DNA from: Cloacimonetes bacterium UBA3900
GTDB lineage: Bacteria; Cloacimonadota; Cloacimonadia; Cloacimonadales; Cloacimonadaceae
Direction of reading: 5' to 3'
Assembly (NCBI GenBank): GCA_002391675.1
Contig: DGFM01000037.1
Span: forward strand, 636 to 16,093
DNA: 15,458 bases
In this document: in pieces, positions 8,543 through 15,458 of the stretch
Numbering within the stretch: position 1 is the stretch's first letter
How the letters are laid out: every line of letters begins with the position of its first letter
The notes under the pieces: generated by a model
Seen by the model: only the letters and a program-made list of their open reading frames with translations
Database searches by the model: none
Told to the model about the DNA's origin: nothing
Made by a program: the position numbers and the translations under genes

Positions 8543-10633
8543 TCATTTCCCTTTCTTCACCACCCTGAAGCCCAGATATGGGCTCTTGGTAAACTGCTTT
8601 ACGTGGCTGCGCTTCGTCACCCGCATCTCGTTGGGTTCGTGGCTGAAGGAACCGCCGCGGATCACTCTGTCACTGCCTGTGGAGGGCCCATAGAGCGGAT
8701 TTGCCGCGCTGGTGTAGGGCGCATACCAGTTCCACACCCATTCATAGGCGTTGCCGCTCATGTCGTAGAGTCCCAGGGCGTTGGGCTTTTTCCTGCCCAC
8801 GGGGTGCAGTTCGGAGTCGCTATTTTGCAGATACCATCCTATCTGGCTGGGGTCGTCGGAGCCGCTGTAGGTGTAGGGTGGCTCCTTTTGGCCTTCTTTG
8901 GCGGCGTATTCCCATTCCGCTTCGGTGGGCAGGCGGTAGCCGCTGGCATTGAAGTCGCAGGTATAGCCATTGAAGAAGTCGTAGCAGGGCTCCAGTTTAT
9001 CCAGATAGCTCTTTTCGTTGCAATACTCCAAAACTTCCAAAAAGCTGACGTTGGTGACGGGCTGGTGTTTTTCGCTAAGGCTATAAAAGTGTTGAGGATA
9101 GACCATGGCCCACTCTTCGTTTGTGATCTCGTAAGACGACATCCAGAAGCTGGGCACCTTGAGTTTTAGGGGCGGAAATTCGTCGGATGCCGCTTCGGGA
9201 GCCATACTGCCGATGTAGGTGGAATCGCCTTTCACATAGACCATCTTGATGGCGCGGTTGGGCACGGGATCCAGGGTGAGATCATCGTCGTCTTCCTGTT
9301 GGCTGCTTACCTTGGCGTCGAAAGCGGGTTTCTCTTTGAATACGGTGTATTTGAGCACGGCAAAAACCACGATGAGGAGGGTGGCCACAGCCATGATGGT
9401 GCCCCAGCGCTTGATTTGGGGGTCTATGCCTTCTGATTTTGGCACGGTGTAGACCACCTTCTTGGGAGGCGGTGTGATGGCGCTGGGCTTGGGCGGTGGG
9501 ACGTTTTCCAGCTTGGGAATATCCGGCTTGGGGATGTCTGCTTCCGGCTTTTGGGGCTCAGGAACCTCCACCCGGGGCGGAGGAGCAATCTTCGCCGGCT
9601 CTTCCACCTTTGGAATTTCCGCCACGGGAGGTTCCTCGGCTGCGGGTTCCTCGATCTTGACAGGCTCTTCCACCTTTGAAATTTCCACCACAGGCGGGGT
9701 CTCGACCTCGGGAACCACCTCGATTTTGAGCGGTTCCTCCACCAGCGGCGGCGCTTCCACGGCGGGAGCTTCCTGAGGCGGGATTTCCCTTTGCGGGCGC
9801 TCAAAAGGCGGCCTTACTTCCTGCAGCAGAATGGCTTGCCTCAGCTCTTCCATGCAGGAGTAGCGGTCTTTCGGGTTTAGGCTCAAGCATCTGTTGATGA
9901 TGCCGAAGAGCCATTCAGGCACGTTTATCCCCAGGAATTCGGGATTGATCACCGGCTTTTCAAAGCTGCTTTCTTTTTGTTTTTTCACGCCCAGGTCTTT
10001 GTTGATGGTCCAGGGCAGCCTGCCGCAGAGCATCAGATAGCCCAGTGTGGCCAGGGAATAGACGTCGGATCTGGCATCCGGCTTGCCACCGCGGTAGACT
10101 TCGGGAGCCAAAAAGAGGATGGGATGCATACCGTTTTGGTGGGGGTCCTCATCCATCCAGCTCTGGTGCGCCTTTCCGAAGCCGTAGAGGCAGGGTTCGC
10201 CTTCTTCGTCCACTATGATGTTATCGGGGTTGAGCAACCCGTGGTAGATGCCCTGGGAATGTGCGTGCGCCAGGGCGTCCACGATCATATCCAGCCACTT
10301 GATCACCTGCTGGGCGGAAAAACTGAGCTTGCCCCAATCCAAATACTCGCTCAGCAGCTTACCTTCTATGTATTCATAGACCACATAAAGGTTTGCGTCT
10401 TCCTCAAACATATTCACCGCTTTGCGGATGCGCGGGTGCTTGAGCTTGAAATTGACCTCTGCTTCATCCCTCAAACGCTGCTTGAGCAGAGGATCGGCCT
10501 GCCATCTGGGGTCTATGGTTTTGATGACCAACAGCTCTTTGGTCTGCCTGCTTTTCACCAGGTAGACGATGTGCACGCTGCTGCGGTGCAGGGTGCTGAG
10601 GATGGTGTATAAAGAGCTGGGGCTGTTGCTCAT
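8543..10633 (-). CDS. Membrane pseudokinase fused to a formylglycine-generating-enzyme-like domain
   Basis: The protein has 696 residues. Residues ~10-270 have a Ser/Thr kinase fold: Lys38 in VIK, Glu57, Asn138, APE at 176-178 and SDVYSLA at 189-195 are present. The glycine loop is absent, the HRD motif reads His-Gly-Leu (131-133), its Lys is Asn135, and DFG reads Gly-Phe-Gly (151-153), so phosphotransfer is unlikely. Residues ~275-400 are a Pro/Glu-rich linker with three VEEPxKI-type repeats. Residues ~411-431 are one membrane helix. Residues ~455-696 are an FGE-sulfatase/SUMF1-like domain (YEITNEEW, PVTNVSF, GYRLPTEAEWEYAA, LGLYDMSGNAYEW, RGGSF, LGFRVVKK). The two catalytic Cys expected after RGGS in true FGE are missing. 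Topology would put the kinase fold in the cytoplasm and the FGE fold outside. A sensor or scaffold role is inference. The gene starts 6 bases after the hutI stop without a clear ribosome-binding site, which suggests translational coupling. Confidence 0.92.
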   Translation of the reverse strand: MSNSPSSLYTILSTLHRSSVHIVYLVKSRQTKELLVIKTIDPRWQADPLLKQRLRDEAEVNFKLKHPRIRKAVNMFEEDANLYVVYEYIEGKLLSEYLDWGKLSFSAQQVIKWLDMIVDALAHAHSQGIYHGLLNPDNIIVDEEGEPCLYGFGKAHQSWMDEDPHQNGMHPILFLAPEVYRGGKPDARSDVYSLATLGYLMLCGRLPWTINKDLGVKKQKESSFEKPVINPEFLGINVPEWLFGIINRCLSLNPKDRYSCMEELRQAILLQEVRPPFERPQREIPPQEAPAVEAPPLVEEPLKIEVVPEVETPPVVEISKVEEPVKIEEPAAEEPPVAEIPKVEEPAKIAPPPRVEVPEPQKPEADIPKPDIPKLENVPPPKPSAITPPPKKVVYTVPKSEGIDPQIKRWGTIMAVATLLIVVFAVLKYTVFKEKPAFDAKVSSQQEDDDDLTLDPVPNRAIKMVYVKGDSTYIGSMAPEAASDEFPPLKLKVPSFWMSSYEITNEEWAMVYPQHFYSLSEKHQPVTNVSFLEVLEYCNEKSYLDKLEPCYDFFNGYTCDFNASGYRLPTEAEWEYAAKEGQKEPPYTYSGSDDPSQIGWYLQNSDSELHPVGRKKPNALGLYDMSGNAYEWVWNWYAPYTSAANPLYGPSTGSDRVIRGGSFSHEPNEMRVTKRSHVKQFTKSPYLGFRVVKKGK

Positions 10634-10639
10634 AGGGGT

Positions 10640-11890
10640 TTATGCCTGATGCACCAGGCGGCCTTTGGCAAACACTTTGCAGATGTGCGAAGAGCCGAAG
10701 TGATAGGGGATAAAGTCCAGGCTGGGCATATCCCAGATGAGGAGATCGGCGTCTTTGCCGGCTTCCAGCGAACCTTTGCTCTCTGCCATGCCGATGCTGT
10801 GAGCGGCGTTGATGGTGGCAGCAGCGAGCGCTTCGACGGGAGTGAAGCCCATCTGGAGGCAGGCCAGGGTCATTACCATGGGCATGGAATCGCAATTGCA
10901 GCTGCCGGGATTGTAATCCGTGGCAATGGCTACGATGAGCCCGGAATCTATCATAAACCTGCCCTTGGCATAGCTCTTGCTGCGCAGTGAGAAAAGGGTG
11001 GCCGGCAAGAGGACGGCAGTTACGCCCGCATCCCGCATGGCCAAGAGACCCGCTTCACTGGCGGCACCCAGGTGGTCTGCAGAGGTACATTTCAGTTCGG
11101 CAGCCAGTTCCGCACCGCCTATGGGCTCGATCTCATCGGCGTGCATCTTCAGCTCCATACCGTGCTCACGTGCGCATTGCAGCACGCGGCGGCTCTCGTC
11201 TATGCTGAAGACGTGCGCCTCGGTGAAGATATCGCAATAGCGGGCAATGCCTTGCTTGGCAACCTTGGGGATCATGTCTTGGGTGAGAATCTCGATATAG
11301 GCTTCGTGGTCGTTTTTATACTCCACGGGATACTCGTGCGCACCCATGAAGGTGGGCACGATGTCGATGGGCAAATCCTCGTCCAGAGCCCGGATCACGC
11401 GCAGCTGCTTGAGCTCGGAAGCGGTATCGAGGCCATAGCCGCTCTTGGCCTCCAGGGTGGTGGTGCCCAGGGCGATCATCTTCTTGATGCGCTTTTTGGC
11501 CAGGTTGAAGAGCAGCTCCTCATCGGCATTCTTGGTGCTTTCTATGGTGGAGCTGATGCCGCCGCCCGCTTTGGAGATTTCCACATAAGTGGCTCCCGCT
11601 AAGCGCATGGCAAATTCGGCCTCACGCGTGTGGACAAATACGGGGTGGGTGTGGGGATCCACAAAACCGGGCGTAACGATGCCGCCTTCAGCATCTACAA
11701 GCAATCCGCCTTCATGGTTGGCCATAATTTCAGACGTCTTGTCTATAGCCACGATCTTACCGTCTTTAACGGCGATGGCGGCGTCTTTGATGATGCCCGC
11801 ATCGTTCATGTCTTTGCCCGTTTTGGGCTTGCCGCCGCTGGCCATGGTGGCCACTTGGGCGCAATTGTGTATAATTAGGTCTACTTTCAT
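10640..11890 (-). CDS. hutI: Imidazolonepropionase
   Basis: The protein has 416 residues, normal for the family. HutI is a cytoplasmic metal-dependent amidohydrolase that opens 4-imidazolone-5-propanoate to N-formimino-L-glutamate, the third step of histidine degradation. The metal and substrate motifs are intact: HTH at 80-82 within DPHTHPVF, Arg89 in HTREAEF, AKSGYGLD at 148-155, GAH at 183-185, KMHADE at 249-253, the ADH histidine at 273, and ATDYNPGS at 323-330. The start is supported by AAGGAA about 8 bases upstream. No hutH, hutU or formiminotransferase lies in this window. A terminator at 11971-12000 separates it from the gene before it, so it should have its own promoter, which I could not place. 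The downstream pseudokinase gene is 6 bases away. Confidence 0.96.
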   Translation of the reverse strand: MKVDLIIHNCAQVATMASGGKPKTGKDMNDAGIIKDAAIAVKDGKIVAIDKTSEIMANHEGGLLVDAEGGIVTPGFVDPHTHPVFVHTREAEFAMRLAGATYVEISKAGGGISSTIESTKNADEELLFNLAKKRIKKMIALGTTTLEAKSGYGLDTASELKQLRVIRALDEDLPIDIVPTFMGAHEYPVEYKNDHEAYIEILTQDMIPKVAKQGIARYCDIFTEAHVFSIDESRRVLQCAREHGMELKMHADEIEPIGGAELAAELKCTSADHLGAASEAGLLAMRDAGVTAVLLPATLFSLRSKSYAKGRFMIDSGLIVAIATDYNPGSCNCDSMPMVMTLACLQMGFTPVEALAAATINAAHSIGMAESKGSLEAGKDADLLIWDMPSLDFIPYHFGSSHICKVFAKGRLVHQA

Positions 11891-11970
11891 CTTTTATTCC
11901 TTGTATTCATGTGGGCAAAACCGCTTCCAATGCTGCTTTGCCCCAAATTGCATTGTTTATCACAGCCAAG

Positions 11971-12000
11971 AAAAACGGGCTTACTTTCCCAGCAAACCCG
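11971..12000 (-). terminator. Rho-independent terminator of the DUF1292 gene
   Basis: Read on the minus strand, CGGGTTTGCT pairs with AGTAAGCCCG (two G-T wobbles) around a GGGAA loop and is followed by T5. It lies 42 bases past the DUF1292 stop and 80 bases before hutI. Confidence 0.85.
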
Positions 12001-12042
12001 ATAATATGAGTTTGAAATTGTGAAATACACTGCTAAAATGGC

Positions 12043-12372
12043 TTACTCGTCGTCAGTATCTCCCATAAACAGCTGTTCTTCAAACAGGTTGGCAACTTCG
12101 TCGAAGAGATCGTCGTCTTCGATCACGTTGAGCTCAACGGTCTCATCTTGCACTTCCATCTGCAGGATGTCATATTCGTTTGAGCCAACTTCCGCCAAAG
12201 CAATGTATTGCTTGCCTTCATGCTCGATTACTCCCAGCATATAGAAGTCCTGCTGGCTACCATCTTCCATATCCAGGGAGATGATATTGTCATCGGCAAA
12301 ATCTTGTCCGCAATCGCAGTCTTCTCCGCAATCGGGGCAGGGGGTCAGTTTGTCGTCTTTGTCTGAAAACAT
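12043..12372 (-). CDS. DUF1292 family small acidic protein with N-terminal cysteine cluster
   Basis: The protein has 109 residues. Residues ~27-98 match the DUF1292 pattern: NIISLDMEDGS, then FYMLGVIEHEGKQYIALAE, then an acidic segment ending DDLFDEVANLFEE. The family is widespread and its function is not established. Cys12, Cys15, Cys19 and Cys21 (CPDCGEDCDCG) precede the domain and could bind a metal, which is inference. The ATG at 12372 is chosen because AAGGAG (12380-12385) sits 7 bases before it. An in-frame ATG at 12390 would lie upstream of that site. The tail is very acidic. The gene has its own promoter at 12399-12426 and a terminator at 11971-12000, so it appears to be a single-gene transcript, apart from any read-through from priA. 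Confidence 0.87.
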   Translation of the reverse strand: MFSDKDDKLTPCPDCGEDCDCGQDFADDNIISLDMEDGSQQDFYMLGVIEHEGKQYIALAEVGSNEYDILQMEVQDETVELNVIEDDDLFDEVANLFEEQLFMGDTDDE

Positions 12373-12379
12373 TGTGTTA

Positions 12380-12385
12380 CTCCTT
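12380..12385 (-). promoter_or_regulatory. Ribosome-binding site deciding the DUF1292 start
   Basis: On the minus strand AAGGAG is followed by TAACACA and ATG. It falls inside the frame of the longer alternative start, so the shorter protein is favoured. Confidence 0.8.
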
Positions 12386-12398
12386 AGCATTTTAGGCC

Positions 12399-12426
12399 AT
12401 TATTTGTGGAGTGCTTCTTTTGGCAA
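12399..12426 (-). promoter_or_regulatory. Promoter of the DUF1292 gene
   Basis: On the minus strand TTGCCA (12426-12421, 5 of 6 matches) and AATAAT (12404-12399, 5 of 6) are spaced by 16 bases. The predicted transcript start near 12392 leaves a short leader holding the AAGGAG site, which is a coherent arrangement. Confidence 0.6.
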
Positions 12427-12520
12427 GTGAAAAATCACGCCTTGGGTCAAAGTGGCTCACAGTGCGCTTGTTGGTTGGAGACTTTGGCTGCGCGTCCGAG
12501 CGTGCCCACTCCAAAACCTG

Positions 12521-14875
12521 TCACATCAGTGAAACGGGATCCACATCCACCTGCCAGCGCAGTGAAGACTTTGGTTTGAAGCGCTTCTTGATGGTGTCGA
12601 TGGCGTTTAGCAGGATAGTGTGACTCTGCGCCTTGAAGATGAGGTGATAGCGGTGCTGTCCTGCTATTTTGGGTAGCGGCGCCACCGTGGGGCCGAGTGT
12701 CGTCAAGCCCTCCATCCCTGATAGATATTGCCGGCAAACACCGCTCAGGCTCTGCATCGCTCCCCTGAGCGTGGCTTCGTCCTTGTGTGTAAAAAGTATC
12801 CTCGCCAGGCGGCAGAAAGGCGGGTAGTTCATCTCTTGCCGGTACTGCATTTCAAAGGCGGCAAAGGCGGGATAATCCTGCTGCGCAGCCTTGGAGATGG
12901 CATAGTGATCGGGATTGTAGCTTTGGATGATCACTTTGCCGGGGAGTTCTGCCCTGCCGGAGCGTCCCGAAACCTGCGTGAGCTGCTGGAAGGTGCGTTC
13001 TGCGGAGCGGAAATCCGGGATATTGAGGCTGATATCGGCCAGCACCACTCCCACCAAGGTAACGTGTGGGAAGTCCAGGCCTTTAGAGATCATCTGCGTG
13101 CCCAAAAGGATGTCTATCTCCCTGCTTTTCATGCCCTGATACATCTGCTTGTGCGCATCTTTGCGCCGCGTGCTGTCCGAATCCAGCCGCAGCAGCCGCG
13201 CTTCGGGAAAGAGTATCCTGATCATCTGTTCCAGCTTCTGCGTGCCGGGCGCTCCATAGCTGAAGCTGAAGGAACCGCAGGAGGGACAGGAACGCGGATT
13301 GGGCATGGTGTAACCGCAATAGTGACACATCAGCTGCGCCATATCACGGTGGTAGTACATACTGATCTCGCAGTGGGGGCATTTGACGATCCGGCCGCAC
13401 TTAAGGCATTGGATGAAGGAGGAATAGCCGCGTCTGTTTTGAAAGAGGATCACCTGCTCCTTGCGCCTCAGCGTCTCCTCGATCGCCACCAGCAAGGTCT
13501 GCGAAAAGAGCTCCTCATGCCCCTCGGTGCGCAAATCTACCAACTGCACCTCCGGCATACTGATCTCAAAGGGACGGTTTTTCAGCGTTTGGAAAGCGTA
13601 CTTATTAGTCTGCGCATTGCGCCAGGATTCCAGCGCCGGCGTGGCAGAACCGATGATCACCTGCGCACCCGAGATCTGCGCCCTCACAATCGCCATATCG
13701 CGCCCGTGATAGCGGGGCTGACTCTCCTGCTTGTAGCTCTGCTCGTGCTCTTCATCCACGATCACCAGTCCCAGATTGGGCAGGGGAGCAAAGACGGCAC
13801 TGCGCGCTCCCACCACGATGCGCTTTTCGCCACCGAAGATCAGCTTCCACTGACGCAGGCGCTCCTTGGAACCCAGTTTGCTGTGATTGATGGCCAAAAT
13901 GGGGCCGAATTCCGCCTCAAAACGCTCCACCATCTGGGGCGTGAGCGCTATCTCCGGGATCAGGAAGAGGATATTCTTGCCTTTCTGCAGATACTCTTGC
14001 ATCACCTTGAGATACACTTCCGTCTTGCCGCTGCCCGTCACGCCGTAAAGCAGGTTGACGTTGAAGCTGCCCTTCGTCTTGAGGATAGCATCCAAAGCGC
14101 TCTGCTGCTCTTCATTCAGCGTGATGTCACGCGGTGCATAAGCAGCAGGCTCATAATGAGGCACAGCGTCTATCCGGCAGGGCTCTATCTTGGCTATCTC
14201 CTTGGCTGCCAGGGCCTTGATCACGGAATATGAGAAGTGCTGCGCCAGCTCCGACATCGGCATCCTGCCGCCCGATGCCTTGAGCACCTCCAGCGCCTCG
14301 CTCTGCCGCTCGGTAAGCTTGAGTCCGGCATCTGCATCCGCAAGCAGGCTCACGAAGTTTGCATATCTGGGCTTGTCCTTGGCGCCCACGCTGCGCTCCA
14401 CGTCTATCTCATCCGCCTCCTCCGCCAGCTCTATCAGCTTGTAGAAAGGGCGGTTTGGCAAATCCTCCTTCAACTGCGAAAGCTGATGCCAGAGGCCGTC
14501 CTGGAGCAGCTCTGCCAGCTCGGGATCGCTTACCTCGGCGCCCTCACGCTTCCTGATCAGCGCACGGGGATCCGGGATCAAGCTCCCCGGCAGCATACTG
14601 AACAGACAAATCCCCATACTGCAGAGGTAATAGCCGGACATCCAAGCCGCCAATTCCATCAATTCCGGAGTGATAACAGGCTCGCTGTCAAGCACTTCCA
14701 GGATGTCACGGTAGCGGATGCCCTGGGGCGGATTGGACACCTCCTCGCCGGTGATGCCGATGGTATCCTTGCCATTTAAGCTCACCAGAACGCGGCAACC
14801 GGGCTCCAAACGCTGCCGGCTGCGATAGCTAAATTCCTTAGCCAAATTGAGAGGAAAGTGAACGATGTAATACAC
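12521..14875 (-). CDS. priA: Primosomal protein N', replication restart helicase
   Basis: PriA is a 3'-to-5' superfamily 2 DNA helicase that recognises stalled forks and reloads the replicative helicase. Counting from the GTG at 14875 (784 residues), the N-terminal DNA-binding domain (VYYIVHFPLN...EFSY...GCRVLVSL) comes first. Then come Walker A GVTGSGKT at 278-285, DEEH at 374-377, GSATPALESW at ~409-418, and eight zinc-binding Cys at 490, 493, 499, 502, 517, 520, 530 and 533. The C-terminal helicase motifs follow (GTQMISKGLDFP, QVSGRSGR). The start is uncertain: the frame stays open to a GTG at 15013, but those 46 extra residues do not resemble PriA N-termini and have no good ribosome-binding site. 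The family alignment favours 14875, although its own ribosome-binding site is weak. No terminator is obvious in the 148 bases before the DUF1292 start. Confidence 0.95.
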   Translation of the reverse strand: MYYIVHFPLNLAKEFSYRSRQRLEPGCRVLVSLNGKDTIGITGEEVSNPPQGIRYRDILEVLDSEPVITPELMELAAWMSGYYLCSMGICLFSMLPGSLIPDPRALIRKREGAEVSDPELAELLQDGLWHQLSQLKEDLPNRPFYKLIELAEEADEIDVERSVGAKDKPRYANFVSLLADADAGLKLTERQSEALEVLKASGGRMPMSELAQHFSYSVIKALAAKEIAKIEPCRIDAVPHYEPAAYAPRDITLNEEQQSALDAILKTKGSFNVNLLYGVTGSGKTEVYLKVMQEYLQKGKNILFLIPEIALTPQMVERFEAEFGPILAINHSKLGSKERLRQWKLIFGGEKRIVVGARSAVFAPLPNLGLVIVDEEHEQSYKQESQPRYHGRDMAIVRAQISGAQVIIGSATPALESWRNAQTNKYAFQTLKNRPFEISMPEVQLVDLRTEGHEELFSQTLLVAIEETLRRKEQVILFQNRRGYSSFIQCLKCGRIVKCPHCEISMYYHRDMAQLMCHYCGYTMPNPRSCPSCGSFSFSYGAPGTQKLEQMIRILFPEARLLRLDSDSTRRKDAHKQMYQGMKSREIDILLGTQMISKGLDFPHVTLVGVVLADISLNIPDFRSAERTFQQLTQVSGRSGRAELPGKVIIQSYNPDHYAISKAAQQDYPAFAAFEMQYRQEMNYPPFCRLARILFTHKDEATLRGAMQSLSGVCRQYLSGMEGLTTLGPTVAPLPKIAGQHRYHLIFKAQSHTILLNAIDTIKKRFKPKSSLRWQVDVDPVSLM

Positions 14876-15174
14876 GAGGCAAGCCTGAGGAGAGGGCGCT
14901 ATTTTGTCAATACCAAAGTGTATAAGACAGGTTAACGCCTTATCCAACAGCAGGATAGCTGATTTTCGTGCACACTTTTGAAAAGGGACGGAAAGCTGAA
15001 GCACTTTTTCCACAGCCTCGGAGACAAAACAGGGTGATTTTAAGGAATCCGGTTCATTTTATCCGCCTAATTTAACAATTCATAAGCGTCTATAGAATCA
15101 AGCAGATAGCGAATCAGATTCACGAAAAGTGGATTTATTTCCACAAGCTAAATCAAGAAAACTAAAAATTAGTC
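14876..15174. other. AT-rich intergenic region upstream of priA
   Basis: Beyond the possible N-terminal extension of priA (to 15013) I see no gene. Small dyads are GAATC-A-GATTC (15111-15121) and GTGGA-TTTATT-TCCAC (15129-15144). The priA promoter should lie here on the minus strand, but no -35/-10 pair is convincing. Confidence 0.5.
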
Positions 15175-15200
15175 TTGACATCAGAACCCTGTTTTATAAG
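15175..15200 (+). promoter_or_regulatory. Candidate promoter with short spacing
   Basis: TTGACA at 15175-15180 and TATAAG at 15195-15200 are both good boxes, but they are only 14 bases apart, which is unusual for sigma-70. It is preceded by GTC, as is the TTGACA at 146. A transcript from here would meet the terminator at 15241 after about 70 bases. Confidence 0.35.
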
Positions 15201-15240
15201 GTGAAGATCATACAGACCCTACATAGAATGCCCTCCGAAG

Positions 15241-15277
15241 CGTGGAGTCGCCTCTCCGGCGAACTCCACGTTTTTTT
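15241..15277 (+). terminator. Strong rho-independent terminator
   Basis: CGTGGAGT-CGCC pairs with GGCG-A-ACTCCACG (one bulged A) around a TCTCC loop and is followed by T7. No plus-strand gene lies upstream of it within the window, so it ends a short RNA or acts as an attenuator. Confidence 0.85.
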
Positions 15278-15414
15278 ATATCTGCCATAAAGGCCGTCCT
15301 ACCCTATATACGCCTTTGCTGCCGCTTTCCCTCACACTCTTTGCATTCGCTACCGGCGCCGCAGCGGCAATTTCCTCTTGTCTCCCTGCTCTGGCAGCTT
15401 ATATTTTCTTACAT

Positions 15415-15443
15415 AAGGCCCGTGTCGTTTGAAGGCCTTTTTT
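15415..15443 (+). terminator. Possible second terminator
   Basis: AAGGCC (15415-15420) pairs with GGCCTT (15434-15439) over a 13-base loop, with the stem running into T6. The stem is short, so this is weaker than the terminator at 15241. The 137 bases between the two terminators hold no gene I can support. Confidence 0.4.
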
Positions 15444-15458
15444 GCAAACAATCTAAGT

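Noticed and set aside
11902..11930. TTGGAA and AATACA with 17-base spacing on the minus strand as a hutI promoter.
   Set aside because: The -10 box would overlap the AAGGAA ribosome-binding site, leaving no leader for it, and it matches only 3 of 6 positions.
12728..14233. A 501-codon plus-strand open frame opposite priA.
   Set aside because: priA motifs on the other strand are unambiguous. The frame is His/Arg/Leu-rich antisense noise.

Overview
The window looks like chromosomal DNA from an uncultivated anaerobic bacterium, most probably a Cloacimonadota (WWE1)-like lineage. That placement is an inference. It rests on the very large secreted beta-sandwich proteins ending in a Fn3-like domain, and on the mix of a SUMF1/FGE-like surface domain, a lone HutI and a DUF1292 protein. 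No rRNA or marker tree was available.

Layout. Positions 1-646 hold no convincing gene and end in a strong ribosome-binding site. Two large plus-strand genes follow, 62 bases apart with no terminator between them (647-4840 and 4903-8136). Each encodes a signal peptide and a chain of beta-sandwich modules. The first is five tandem copies of one ~280-residue unit. The second starts with a divergent copy of the same module and continues with choice-of-anchor D- and J-like modules. Their last 216 bases, running past the stop codon, are almost identical. A strong terminator closes this pair at 8180-8213. The space up to 8542 is full of a 12-base tandem repeat and small hairpins.

The rest is minus strand. 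Reading in the direction of transcription: priA (replication restart helicase), a small DUF1292 protein with a four-cysteine motif and its own promoter, a rho-independent terminator, hutI (histidine degradation), and 6 bases further on a membrane protein. That protein joins a kinase-fold domain, a Pro/Glu-rich linker, one membrane helix and an FGE-sulfatase-fold domain. Both folded domains lack the expected catalytic residues (HRD Asp and DFG Asp in the kinase, paired Cys in the FGE domain), so it reads as a transmembrane scaffold or sensor rather than an enzyme.

Positions 14876-15458 hold no recognised gene. They contain a promoter-like motif, a very strong plus-strand terminator at 15241-15277 and a weaker one at 15415-15443, so one or two short RNAs are possible. 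The items most worth a second look are the double-degenerate kinase/FGE protein translationally linked to hutI, the homogenised repeat gene, and the shared 3' cassette of the two surface-protein genes.
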